From Devosia equisanguinis (GTDB lineage: Bacteria; Pseudomonadota; Alphaproteobacteria; Rhizobiales; Devosiaceae), in NCBI GenBank assembly GCA_945888565.1, contig CAMDAL010000064.1, positions 1 to 14,015 of the forward strand: a DNA stretch of 14,015 bases, in the 5' to 3' direction. The position numbers and the translations under genes were made by a program. The notes beneath the pieces were generated by a model, which saw only the letters and a list, made by a program, of their open reading frames with translations, did no database searches and was not told the DNA's origin. This document shows, piece after piece, positions 1 through 6,176 of the stretch. How positions within the stretch are numbered: the first letter of the stretch is position 1; every line of letters begins with the position of its first letter.

Positions 1-1077
1 CCCTACATCACCGCGTCGATCGTCGTTCAGGTGGTTTCGTCCGCGTCGCCGCGGCTCGAGGCACTGAAGAAGGAAGGCGAGTCGGGCCGTCGGAAGCTCA
101 ACCAGTACACCCGCTATCTCACGGTGCTGTTCTGCACCGTGCAGGCCTATGGCATCGCCCGCGGCCTTGAGGCGAGCCAGGGCGTGGTGCTGAACCCGGG
201 CATCTTCTTCCAGGTCTCGACGGTCATCACGCTCGTCGGCGGCACGATGTTCTTGATGTGGCTCGGCGAGCAGATCACCTCGCGCGGCGTCGGCAACGGC
301 ATCTCGCTGATCATCTTCGCCGGTATCGTGGCAAACCTGCCCGGCACCGTTATCGAGACACTCGAGCTGACGCGTCAGGGCAGCATCCCGGCCTTCTGGG
401 GCTTCGGTATCCCGCTGCTGGCGATTGTCGTGATCGCCATCATCGTCTTCTTCGAACGCGCCCAGCGTCGGCTGCTGATCCAGTATCCGAAGCGCCAGGT
501 TGGCAACAAGATGTTCCAGGGCGACACCTCGCACCTGCCGCTGAAGCTCAACACCGCCGGTGTTATCCCGGTGATCTTCGGCTCGTCGCTGCTGCTGCTG
601 CCCGCCACCATTGCGTCGTTCGCGGCGCAGGGCGACGCACCGCAGTGGCTGCAGGTGACGGCGGCCGTGCTCGGTCGCGGTCAGCCGCTCTACATCCTGC
701 TGTTCGCCGCGCTGATCATCTTCTTCGCCTTCTTCTACACCTCTATCGTGTTCAACCCGACCGACACCGCCGATAACCTGAAGCGCTCCGGCGGTTTCAT
801 CCCGGGCATCCGGCCGGGTGAGCGGACGGCCTCGTACATCGACTTCGTGCTGACGCGCATCACCGTGATTGGCGCGCTGTATCTGACGGTGGTGGCGCTC
901 ATTCCCGAGCTGATCCACAGCCAGCTCAATGTCAGCCAGTTCATCGGTGGCACCTCGCTGCTCATCATGGTGACGGTGACCCTCGATACGGTCAGCCAGA
1001 TCCAGAGCCATCTGATCGCCCAGCAGTACGAGGGTCTGGTCAAGCGGTCGCGTCTGGGGGGACGTCGCAACAAATGA
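1..1077 (+). CDS. secY: Preprotein translocase subunit SecY (5' truncated by window)
   Basis: This is the channel-forming subunit of the SecYEG translocon, an inner-membrane protein that exports and inserts proteins. The reading frame is open from base 1 (PYITASIVVQ...), so the gene enters from the left and about 80-90 N-terminal residues are missing compared with the usual length near 440; 358 residues are visible. Family hallmarks include the GISLIIFAGIVANLP segment, the cytosolic loop with RRLLIQYPKRQVG and its following LPLKLNTAGVIPVIF, the ADNLKRSGGFIPGIRPG loop, and the basic C-terminus ending GGRRNK. Multiple hydrophobic helices are evident. The stop overlaps the adk start in an ATGA arrangement, which implies translational coupling. 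The GTG at base 31 is internal, not the start. The identification is secure. Confidence 0.97.
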   Translation, partial: PYITASIVVQVVSSASPRLEALKKEGESGRRKLNQYTRYLTVLFCTVQAYGIARGLEASQGVVLNPGIFFQVSTVITLVGGTMFLMWLGEQITSRGVGNGISLIIFAGIVANLPGTVIETLELTRQGSIPAFWGFGIPLLAIVVIAIIVFFERAQRRLLIQYPKRQVGNKMFQGDTSHLPLKLNTAGVIPVIFGSSLLLLPATIASFAAQGDAPQWLQVTAAVLGRGQPLYILLFAALIIFFAFFYTSIVFNPTDTADNLKRSGGFIPGIRPGERTASYIDFVLTRITVIGALYLTVVALIPELIHSQLNVSQFIGGTSLLIMVTVTLDTVSQIQSHLIAQQYEGLVKRSRLGGRRNK

Positions 1078-1637
1078 GGTTGATCCTTTTGGGCCCGCCG
1101 GGTGCGGGCAAGGGCACGCAGGCCGAAATCCTGGTTTCCGCCTACGGCATTCCGCAACTCTCCACCGGCAACATTCTCCGCGCCGCTATCGCCGAGAAGA
1201 CGCCGATGGGCCTTGCTGCCAAGGAGATCATGGACCGCGGTGACCTCGTCTCGGACGAGATCGTCAACGGGATTGTTTCGGAGCGGCTGGACCACGAGGA
1301 CTGCAAGCCTGGCTTCATCCTCGACGGTTTCCCGCGGACCATCCCGCAGGCTGGTGCGCTCGACAAGATGCTCGCCGAGAAGGGCATGGGCCTGGACGCT
1401 GTCGTCGAGATCACGGCCGATCCTGATGTGCTGGTGGCGCGTGTCATCAATCGCGCTAAGGAAAGCAACCGCGCTGACGACAATCCGGATGTCATCCGGA
1501 ACCGTCTCTCGGTCTACTCCGAGCAGACTGCACCGCTGGTCGAGTTCTACCGCGGCAAGGGTCTGCTGAAGTCAGTCGACGGCATGCAGCCTGTCGATGA
1601 AGTCACGGCGGCCATCCGCCGCGCCGTGCATAACTAG
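1074..1637 (+). CDS. adk: Adenylate kinase, short-LID form
   Basis: Adenylate kinase converts ATP plus AMP to two ADP in the cytosol. The product is 187 residues. The P-loop GPPGAGKGTQ spans residues 7-16, LSTGNILR forms the AMP-binding region, and DGFPRT at 84-89 carries the conserved Arg88. The LID is a short loop (around ESNRADDNPDVIRNRL) rather than the roughly 30-residue long LID, and the zinc-binding cysteines found in some relatives are absent; this short form is known from rhizobial-type alphaproteobacteria. The start ATG overlaps the secY stop by 4 bases (ATGA), so it is co-translated with secY. Placement between secY and rpsM is the normal alphaproteobacterial order. After its stop there are 178 bases containing a promoter candidate for the next genes. 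Confidence 0.97.
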   Translation: MRLILLGPPGAGKGTQAEILVSAYGIPQLSTGNILRAAIAEKTPMGLAAKEIMDRGDLVSDEIVNGIVSERLDHEDCKPGFILDGFPRTIPQAGALDKMLAEKGMGLDAVVEITADPDVLVARVINRAKESNRADDNPDVIRNRLSVYSEQTAPLVEFYRGKGLLKSVDGMQPVDEVTAAIRRAVHN

Positions 1638-1663
1638 TATGTAGCAGGGCAGGGGATGTCCGG

Positions 1664-1692
1664 TTGACTCCGGCCGCCCGTGCCTCTATGAA
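1664..1692 (+). promoter_or_regulatory. Sigma-70-like promoter candidate ahead of rpsM
   Basis: TTGACT at 1664-1669 is followed after exactly 17 bases by TATGAA at 1687-1692, close to the housekeeping consensus. It lies in the 178-base gap between adk and rpsM, so it would give the rpsM-rpsK-rpoA-rplQ group its own transcription start in addition to read-through from secY-adk. The rest of this gap holds a GGCGG/CCGCC stem-loop at 1780-1797 next to the rpsM ribosome binding site. It is a sequence match only. Confidence 0.5.
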
Positions 1693-1779
1693 CCGCGCCA
1701 GTCTCATGGATTATTGGGCTGGATTCGGTTCCTCGGTTGAGTTGAGGGCCAGGAATCCGGTCCCTTGTCGTTACAAACT

Positions 1780-1797
1780 GGCGGTTTAGAACCCGCC
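1780..1797 (+). other. Leader stem-loop just upstream of the rpsM ribosome binding site
   Basis: GGCGG at 1780-1784 can pair with CCGCC at 1793-1797 around an 8-base loop (TTTAGAAC). It ends 6 bases before the AAGGAG of rpsM, close enough to affect ribosome access. The left arm and its flank (AAACTGGCGGTTTAG) resemble a segment at the same relative place before rpoA (AAACAGGCGGTTAGG). Function is unknown; it may be fortuitous in high-GC sequence. Confidence 0.35.
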
Positions 1798-1815
1798 GAC
1801 CAAAGGAGAGCGGAC

Positions 1816-2184
1816 GTGGCCCGTATTGCTGGCGTCAACATCCCGACGAACAAGCGCGTTGTTATTGCGCTTCAGTACATTCACGGCATTGGCTCGAAGT
1901 TCGCCACGGATATCACCACCAACGTGGGCATCCCGGCCGAGCGTCGCGTCAATGAGCTGACTGACGCCGAAGTCATCCAGATCCGTGAGGCGATCGATCG
2001 CGACTACACCGTCGAGGGTGACCTCCGTCGTGGTGTTGCGATGAACATCAAGCGGCTGATGGATCTCGGTAACTACCGTGGTTTGCGTCACCGCAAGGGT
2101 CTGCCGGTCCGTGGCCAGCGCACCCACACCAATGCCCGCACCCGCAAGGGTCCGGCCAAGCCGATCGCCGGCAAGAAGAAGTAA
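1816..2184 (+). CDS. rpsM: 30S ribosomal protein S13
   Basis: S13 sits in the head of the small ribosomal subunit and contacts 16S rRNA, the P-site tRNA and the large subunit through intersubunit bridges. The product is 122 residues, normal for the family, with the typical N-terminus ARIAGVNIPTNKRV, the helix-two-turn-helix region with YIHGIG, the RRGVAMNIKRLMDLGNYRGLRHRKGLPVRG block and a lysine/arginine-rich tail ending KKK. I chose the GTG at 1816 because it gives the canonical N-terminus and has AGGAG at 1804-1808 at proper spacing; an in-frame TTG at 1765 would add 17 unrelated residues. It is followed by an 83-base gap and rpsK. Unlike in E. coli, no rpmJ lies between secY and this gene. 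Confidence 0.97.
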   Translation: MARIAGVNIPTNKRVVIALQYIHGIGSKFATDITTNVGIPAERRVNELTDAEVIQIREAIDRDYTVEGDLRRGVAMNIKRLMDLGNYRGLRHRKGLPVRGQRTHTNARTRKGPAKPIAGKKK

Positions 2185-2192
2185 TTCGGGGC

Positions 2193-2209
2193 GCGGAGCA
2201 CCTCTCCGC
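2193..2209 (+). other. Stem-loop in the rpsM-rpsK spacer
   Basis: GCGGAG (2193-2198) and CTCCGC (2204-2209) form a perfect 6-bp stem around a 5-base loop, 9 bases after the rpsM stop. No T-tract follows, so it is not a classical terminator; it could protect or punctuate the transcript, or be incidental. A further imperfect GCTGC/GCAGC pairing lies downstream at about 2223-2240. Confidence 0.35.
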
Positions 2210-2267
2210 CGTCCTGATGTAGCTGCTGGAACTACGGCAGCGTCGATATCGAACTGAAGGAAGAAAA

Positions 2268-2660
2268 TTGGCAAAGCCAGAAGTCGCGCGCGTTAAGCGC
2301 AAGGAACGCAAGAACATCACCAACGGTGTGGCGCACGTCAATGCGTCGTTCAACAACACCATGGTCACCATCACCGACGTGCAGGGCAACACGATCTCGT
2401 GGTCGTCCTCGGGCGTGATGGGCTTCAAGGGGTCGCGCAAGTCGACCCCGTACGCCGCGCAGGTTGCGGCTGAAGACGCGGCCAAGAAGGCCCAGGAACA
2501 CGGCATGAAGACCCTTGAGGTCGAGGTCCGTGGTCCCGGTTCGGGTCGCGAGTCGGCGCTCCGTGCGCTGCAGGCTGCTGGCTTCAACGTCACCAGCATC
2601 CGCGATGTCACCTCGATCCCGCACAATGGTTGCCGGCCGCGCAAGCGTCGCCGCGTCTAA
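2268..2660 (+). CDS. rpsK: 30S ribosomal protein S11
   Basis: S11 is a small-subunit platform protein that helps shape the mRNA exit path. The product is 130 residues, the usual length. The conserved blocks GVAHVNASFNNT, ITDVQGN, the GFKGSRKSTPYAAQ segment, VEVRGPGSGRESALRAL and the C-terminal PHNGCRPRKRRRV are all present. The start is TTG at 2268 (TTG GCA AAG CCA), preceded by AAGGA at 2257-2261; no in-frame ATG or GTG exists near it, and the S11 N-terminus AKPEVARVKRKERKN begins directly after it. The gene is in the same transcription unit as rpsM and rpoA. A TTG start on a highly expressed ribosomal gene is less common and may tune yield. Confidence 0.97.
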   Translation: MAKPEVARVKRKERKNITNGVAHVNASFNNTMVTITDVQGNTISWSSSGVMGFKGSRKSTPYAAQVAAEDAAKKAQEHGMKTLEVEVRGPGSGRESALRALQAAGFNVTSIRDVTSIPHNGCRPRKRRRV

Positions 2661-2678
2661 CCCTCGTCACGGTTGATC

Positions 2679-2704
2679 TCCCGGTGCGCGCACTCGCGCC
2701 GGGA
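2679..2704 (+). other. Strong stem-loop in the rpsK-rpoA spacer
   Basis: TCCCGGTGCG (2679-2688) pairs with CGCGCCGGGA (2695-2704) as a 10-bp stem with one T-G wobble and a 6-base loop. The sequence after it is TAGGGATATTG, not a T-run, so full rho-independent termination is unlikely. A partial attenuator or RNA processing/stability element between rpsK and rpoA is plausible. The spacer also contains the GGCGG/CCGCC element at 2726-2744. Confidence 0.45.
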
Positions 2705-2725
2705 TAGGGATATTGCTTTAAAACA

Positions 2726-2744
2726 GGCGGTTAGGCGGACCGCC
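2726..2744 (+). other. Leader stem-loop upstream of the rpoA ribosome binding site
   Basis: GGCGG at 2726-2730 (repeated at 2734-2738) can pair with CCGCC at 2740-2744. It lies 6 bases ahead of the AAAGGA of rpoA, a similar position to the 1780-1797 stem-loop before rpsM, and shares the left-arm context AAAC-N-GGCGGTT. The 9-mer GGCGGTTAG (2726-2734) is exactly complementary to CTAACCGCC at 3799-3807, just after the rpoA stop. Any regulatory role is inference. Confidence 0.35.
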
Positions 2745-2763
2745 CATTTGAAAGGACACCACC

Positions 2764-3783
2764 GTGACCATCCAGCGGAACTGGCAGGAACTCATCAAGC
2801 CGACCAAACTGGACATCGTTTCGGACAACAGCAACCATCGCCAGGCTTCGGTGGTCGCCGAGCCGCTTGAGCGCGGCTATGGGCTGACACTGGGCAACGC
2901 GCTGCGTCGCGTCCTGCTGTCTTCGCTCCAGGGCGCTGCCGTAACTGCCATCCCGATCGACGGCATCCTGCACGAGTTTTCCTCGCTTCCGGGCGTGCGT
3001 GAAGACATCACCGATCTGGTGCTGAACGTCAAGGAAATCGCTGTGAAGATGCAGGGTGAGGGCCCCAAGCGCCTCACTCTCACCAAGCAGGGCCCTGGTG
3101 CCGTGCTGGCCGGCGACATCAAGGTGTCGGGTGACATTGAGGTGCTGAACCCCGAGCTCGTCATCTGCCATCTCGACGATGGCGCCGAGATCAACATGGA
3201 GTTCACGGTGAACACCGGCAAGGGTTATGTCCCCGCCGATCGCAACCGTCCCGACGATGCCCCGATCGGCTACATCCCGGTCGATGCACTGTTCTCCCCG
3301 GTCCGTCGCGTCTCCTACAAGGTCGACGCTACCCGCGCCGGCGAGAGCCTCGACAAGGACAAGCTGACGCTGACCGTCGAGACCAACGGCGCGATCTCGC
3401 CGGAAGACTCCGTGGCTTACGCTGCGCGTATCCTGCAGGATCAGCTTTCGGTATTCGTCAACTTCGAAGAGCCGACCAAGGAAAAGGCCCAGGACGCTGT
3501 CCCGGAACTCGCCTTCAACCCGGCGCTACTCAAGAAGGTCGACGAGCTCGAGCTGTCGGTCCGTTCGGCGAACTGCCTGAAGAACGACAACATCGTCTAC
3601 ATAGGCGATCTCATCCAGAAGACCGAAGCCGAGATGCTCCGCACCCCGAACTTCGGCCGCAAGTCGCTCAACGAGATCAAGGAAGTTCTCGCCCAGATGG
3701 GTCTCCATCTCGGCATGGACGTGCCGAACTGGCCGCCAGAGAACATCGACGATCTGGCCAAGCGCTACGAAGATCACTATTAA
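2764..3783 (+). CDS. rpoA: DNA-directed RNA polymerase subunit alpha
   Basis: RpoA dimerises to scaffold RNA polymerase assembly and contacts UP elements and activators through its C-terminal domain. The product is 339 residues, standard for alphaproteobacteria. The N-terminal domain (about 1-235) shows EPLERGYGLTLGNALRRVLL and the GAAVTAI segment. The C-terminal domain contains RSANCL at 267-272 and GRKSLNEIKE, which correspond to the E. coli DNA-contacting residues R265, N268, C269, K298 and S299. The tail ends RYEDHY. The start is GTG at 2764, preceded by AAAGGA at 2751-2756, giving the N-terminus MTIQRNWQELIKP typical of relatives. It is followed after 59 bases by rplQ. Confidence 0.98.
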   Translation: MTIQRNWQELIKPTKLDIVSDNSNHRQASVVAEPLERGYGLTLGNALRRVLLSSLQGAAVTAIPIDGILHEFSSLPGVREDITDLVLNVKEIAVKMQGEGPKRLTLTKQGPGAVLAGDIKVSGDIEVLNPELVICHLDDGAEINMEFTVNTGKGYVPADRNRPDDAPIGYIPVDALFSPVRRVSYKVDATRAGESLDKDKLTLTVETNGAISPEDSVAYAARILQDQLSVFVNFEEPTKEKAQDAVPELAFNPALLKKVDELELSVRSANCLKNDNIVYIGDLIQKTEAEMLRTPNFGRKSLNEIKEVLAQMGLHLGMDVPNWPPENIDDLAKRYEDHY

Positions 3784-3842
3784 GCTGGCCGAAAGCCACT
3801 AACCGCCCGTCGTGAGACGCCCGGGCCTTAGGGAGTAATAAA

Positions 3843-4265
3843 ATGCGCCACGGTAATACCAACCGTAAGCTCAACCGGACCTCGGCCCACCGCAAGGCCA
3901 TGTTCGCCAACATGTCTGCCTCGCTGATCAAGCACGAGCAGATCGTGACCACCTTGCCGAAGGCAAAGGAACTGCGGCCGATCGTCGAGAAGCTGATCAC
4001 GCTGGGCAAGCGCGGCGACCTGCATGCCCGCCGTCAGGCCATCGCCCAGCTGCGCGACGAGACCCAGGTGCAGAAGCTCTTCTCCACCGTTGGTCCGCGC
4101 TACAAGGAGCGTCAGGGCGGCTACACCCGCATCCTGAAGGCCGGCTTCCGCTACGGCGACAACGCCCCGATGGCGGTGATCGAACTGGTTGACCGTGATG
4201 TCGAAGCCAAGGGCCTCGATTCGGGTCCGGTCGAGATCCGCGAAGACGAAGGCGCCGACGCATAA
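3843..4265 (+). CDS. rplQ: 50S ribosomal protein L17
   Basis: L17 is a large-subunit protein near the polypeptide exit tunnel. The product is 140 residues. The N-terminus MRHGNTNRKLNRTSAHRKAM is diagnostic, followed by NMSASLIKHEQIVTTLPKAKELRP and the GGYTRILKAGFRYGDNAPMAVIELVDRD block. The C-terminus has a short acidic extension (REDEGADA). GGGAG at 3831-3835 serves as ribosome binding site, 7 bases before the ATG. It is the last gene of the ribosomal cluster and is followed 28 bases later by a rho-independent terminator. The spacer from rpoA contains a CGTC-GTGA-GACG mini-hairpin (3808-3819). Confidence 0.97.
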   Translation: MRHGNTNRKLNRTSAHRKAMFANMSASLIKHEQIVTTLPKAKELRPIVEKLITLGKRGDLHARRQAIAQLRDETQVQKLFSTVGPRYKERQGGYTRILKAGFRYGDNAPMAVIELVDRDVEAKGLDSGPVEIREDEGADA

Positions 4266-4293
4266 GCGAGCGGCATATCGCACGAAACTTGAT

Positions 4294-4319
4294 AAAGGCG
4301 GTCCTTGTGGCCGCCTTTT
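4294..4319 (+). terminator. Rho-independent terminator of the ribosomal protein operon
   Basis: AAAGGCGG-T-CC (4294-4304) pairs with GGCCGCCTTT (4309-4318), with one bulged T and a TTGT loop, and runs into TTTTCGTTTC. It is the best terminator in the window and sits right after rplQ, which marks the end of the transcription unit. Confidence 0.85.
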
Positions 4320-4383
4320 CGTTTCAAATCGGAACATAGTCGGCTACGCCTCTGGGTGAGAGCTGCAACAGGGGGACTACGAC

Positions 4384-5436
4384 ATGGCCGACAAGGGTCT
4401 CATCCTCGTCACCGGCGCGACCGGCTTCGTGGGCAAGTGGACGGTGATCCTGCTCCTGCAGGCTGGCTACGCGGTTCGCGGCACCATCCGGTCGCTGGGC
4501 CGAGCCGCTGAAGTGAAGGCTGGCGTTGGGACACAGGTGGATCAGGACGCGCTGAAGCGCCTCGAGCTGTACGAAGCTGATTTGCTCGACGACAAGGGCT
4601 GGTCCGAGGCGATGAGCGGCGTTTCCGCCGTCATGCATGTCGCCGCTGCCATTCGGGGCGACGAGCCGAAGGATCAGAGCCTCGTCATCCGTCCCGCCGT
4701 CGAGGGCACCGAGCGCGTGCTGCGCTTCGCCGATCAGGCCGGGGTCAAGCGCGTCATCATGACCTCGTCGGTCGCCACCGTCGGCTACGGCCACGGCACC
4801 ACGCTCGGCGGCAAGCGAACCTTCGACGAGACCTTCTTCACGAAGTTCGAAAATCTCAAATACACCTGGGCCTACTGCGTCGGCAAAACTACCGCCGAGC
4901 GCAACGCCTGGACCTATGCCAAGGCGCATGGCATGGAACTCACCACCATCCATCCTGGCGCCATCGTCGGCCCGGCCGTCGATGCTGACCCCTCGATCTC
5001 CATCGGCCTCGCGACCGGCCTGCTCGAAGGCAAGATACCGGCGATGCCGAACAACGGTTTCGCCGTCGTCGATGTCCGGGACGTCGCGGCACTGCACGTC
5101 GCGGCGCTCGAGAACCCCGCATCCATCGGCGAGCGCTACCTGGCGACCGCCGAGTACGTGCGGTTCCACAGCGTCGCCGACATCCTGCGCGAAAACTATC
5201 CGGACTGGCAGATTACCGAAAAGCGGGCGCCCGACTGGATCATCAAGCTGATCGCGCGCTTCGGCGGCCCGGCCCGCCAGATCATCGACGATATCGGCAA
5301 CGAGAAGCACTACGACACCACCAAGAGCGTGGCGCTGCTCGGCCGCCCCTACATCTCCGGCCGCGACGCCATCCTTGCCTCCGCCGAAAGCGCCATCCGC
5401 CTCGGGCTGATCCAGAAGCCGGTTCCGAAGCGCTGA
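4384..5436 (+). CDS. NAD(P)-dependent epimerase / dihydroflavonol-reductase-like extended SDR
   Basis: This is a 350-residue cytosolic oxidoreductase of the extended short-chain dehydrogenase/reductase superfamily. The nucleotide-binding TGATGFVG is at residues 10-17, followed by an Arg-containing strand (VRGTIRS) that would suit NADP. The catalytic elements are SS at 128-129 (VIMTSSVATVGYG) and YCVGK at 164-168 (YxxxK). HPGAIVGPAVDAD and the VDVRDVAALHVAALE segment match the dihydroflavonol-4-reductase/cinnamoyl-CoA-reductase-like branch. The substrate cannot be told from sequence; bacterial members often reduce aldehydes or ketones. GGGGGA at 4371-4376 precedes the ATG. It stands alone between the ribosomal terminator and a palindromic repeat, so it is probably monocistronic. 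Family assignment is firm, specificity open. Confidence 0.88.
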   Translation: MADKGLILVTGATGFVGKWTVILLLQAGYAVRGTIRSLGRAAEVKAGVGTQVDQDALKRLELYEADLLDDKGWSEAMSGVSAVMHVAAAIRGDEPKDQSLVIRPAVEGTERVLRFADQAGVKRVIMTSSVATVGYGHGTTLGGKRTFDETFFTKFENLKYTWAYCVGKTTAERNAWTYAKAHGMELTTIHPGAIVGPAVDADPSISIGLATGLLEGKIPAMPNNGFAVVDVRDVAALHVAALENPASIGERYLATAEYVRFHSVADILRENYPDWQITEKRAPDWIIKLIARFGGPARQIIDDIGNEKHYDTTKSVALLGRPYISGRDAILASAESAIRLGLIQKPVPKR

Positions 5437-5477
5437 CGCCGTCCTGGATGCAGTGAGGCGCTGAGGCCGCCGGTGAT

Positions 5478-5529
5478 CCTCCCCTGCGAAGCGGGGGAGG
5501 GGACCATGCGGAGCATGGTGGAGGGGGCG
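5478..5529. repeat. Palindromic intergenic repeat, copy 1
   Basis: This is a double hairpin element. Stem 1 is CCTCCCCTGC-GAA-GCGGGGGAGG (5478-5500, 10 bp with one wobble). Stem 2 is ACCATGC-GGA-GCATGGT (5503-5519). It ends with GGAGGGGGCG. A near-identical element occurs at 10372-10425; from the centre onward they differ by one loop base and one G in a run. It lies 41 bases after the epimerase stop and 27 bases beyond the 3' end of the convergent kinase-like gene, so it may also serve as a transcription-ending or mRNA-stabilising structure. It resembles the dispersed palindromic elements common in alphaproteobacterial genomes. Confidence 0.75.
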
Positions 5530-5556
5530 GCATCGGCAGAACGGCAGGTCAGCGGC

Positions 5557-6099
5557 CTACCGCGCCAACCCCCATTCCCGATACAACCGCTGCAACTCCC
5601 GCATCGAGCGCAACTGCACCATTGGCCGCCCCATCTGTCGTACCCGCTCGCGATCTCGTTCCCGATTTTTCGGCTGCACGAGCAGGACCCACCGCACCAT
5701 TTCCCACTTGATGGAATCCCGGTCGCCCGCCAGCGACCCGGCCCGGCCGCGCTGCTCGAACAGCGTTCGCCACAGATAGCGCCGGAAATTCGCCCAGCGG
5801 CCCCCACCCAGGAGGATCACCCCGGTGGCTCGCGCCACCCTCTGCGGGAACAGCGCGGAGTAGTTGCCGTCCATCACCCAGCGCTCATGAGCGATGGCCG
5901 CGTCGTGCAGGGCGACGAACTCCTCATCGGCGCGCTGCACCCAGTCGGTGCCTGGCAGGTGCCGGAACAGATCGACATGGAACGCCTCGGCGCCGAGCTT
6001 GCTGGCCAGTGCCACGCACAGCGTCGATTTCCCCGAGTTCGACGGCCCGCAGATCATGATCCGTGGCCCCAGCGCCCCCAGTGGCAGAAACTCCCCCAT
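5557..6099 (-). CDS. Small P-loop NTPase, adenylate-kinase/FlaR-like
   Basis: This is a 180-residue putative nucleoside-triphosphate-dependent kinase of the family often labelled 'AAA family ATPase', 'adenylate kinase-related' or 'topology modulation protein'. The Walker A motif GPSNSGKST is at residues 18-26. The family motif DGNY at 77-80 (RWVMDGNYSALFPQRV) is followed by the hydrophobic strand GVILLGGGRWANFRRYLWR. The C-terminal part is basic. I start it at the ATG at 6099 because GGAGG (6105-6109, minus strand) lies 5 bases before it; longer starts at 6111 (ATG) or 6141 (GTG) are possible, but the latter falls inside the upstream decarboxylase's terminator. The substrate is unknown. It is downstream of and co-oriented with the ornithine decarboxylase gene but separated by that terminator. 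Confidence 0.78.
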   Translation of the reverse strand: MGEFLPLGALGPRIMICGPSNSGKSTLCVALASKLGAEAFHVDLFRHLPGTDWVQRADEEFVALHDAAIAHERWVMDGNYSALFPQRVARATGVILLGGGRWANFRRYLWRTLFEQRGRAGSLAGDRDSIKWEMVRWVLLVQPKNRERDRERVRQMGRPMVQLRSMRELQRLYREWGLAR

Positions 6100-6128
6100 C
6101 TCACCCTCCATTCCGAGCCCCACAGACG

Positions 6129-6157
6129 AAAAAAGGGCCACCCCGCAGGATGGCCCT
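6129..6157 (-). terminator. Rho-independent terminator of the ornithine decarboxylase gene
   Basis: Read on the minus strand, AGGGCCA (6157-6151) pairs with TGGCCCT (6140-6134) and is followed directly by TTTTT (6133-6129) and CG. The stem begins about 20 bases after the decarboxylase stop. The element separates the decarboxylase from the kinase-like gene, whose chosen start lies 30 bases beyond it. Confidence 0.8.
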
Positions 6158-6176
6158 ATCAGTCATCTGCGCCGGA

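Noticed and set aside
1765..1815. N-terminal extension of S13 from a TTG at 1765
   Set aside because: It would add 17 residues unlike any S13 and run through the stem-loop and ribosome binding site; the GTG at 1816 gives the canonical N-terminus.
4331..4360. GGAAC at 4331-4335 as the -35 of a general-stress (EcfG-type) promoter for the SDR gene
   Set aside because: No CGTT-like -10 element occurs 16-17 bases downstream.
6100..6141. Longer start (GTG at 6141) for the kinase-like gene
   Set aside because: The codon lies in the loop region of the decarboxylase terminator and has no clear binding site; GGAGG ahead of the ATG at 6099 is far better.
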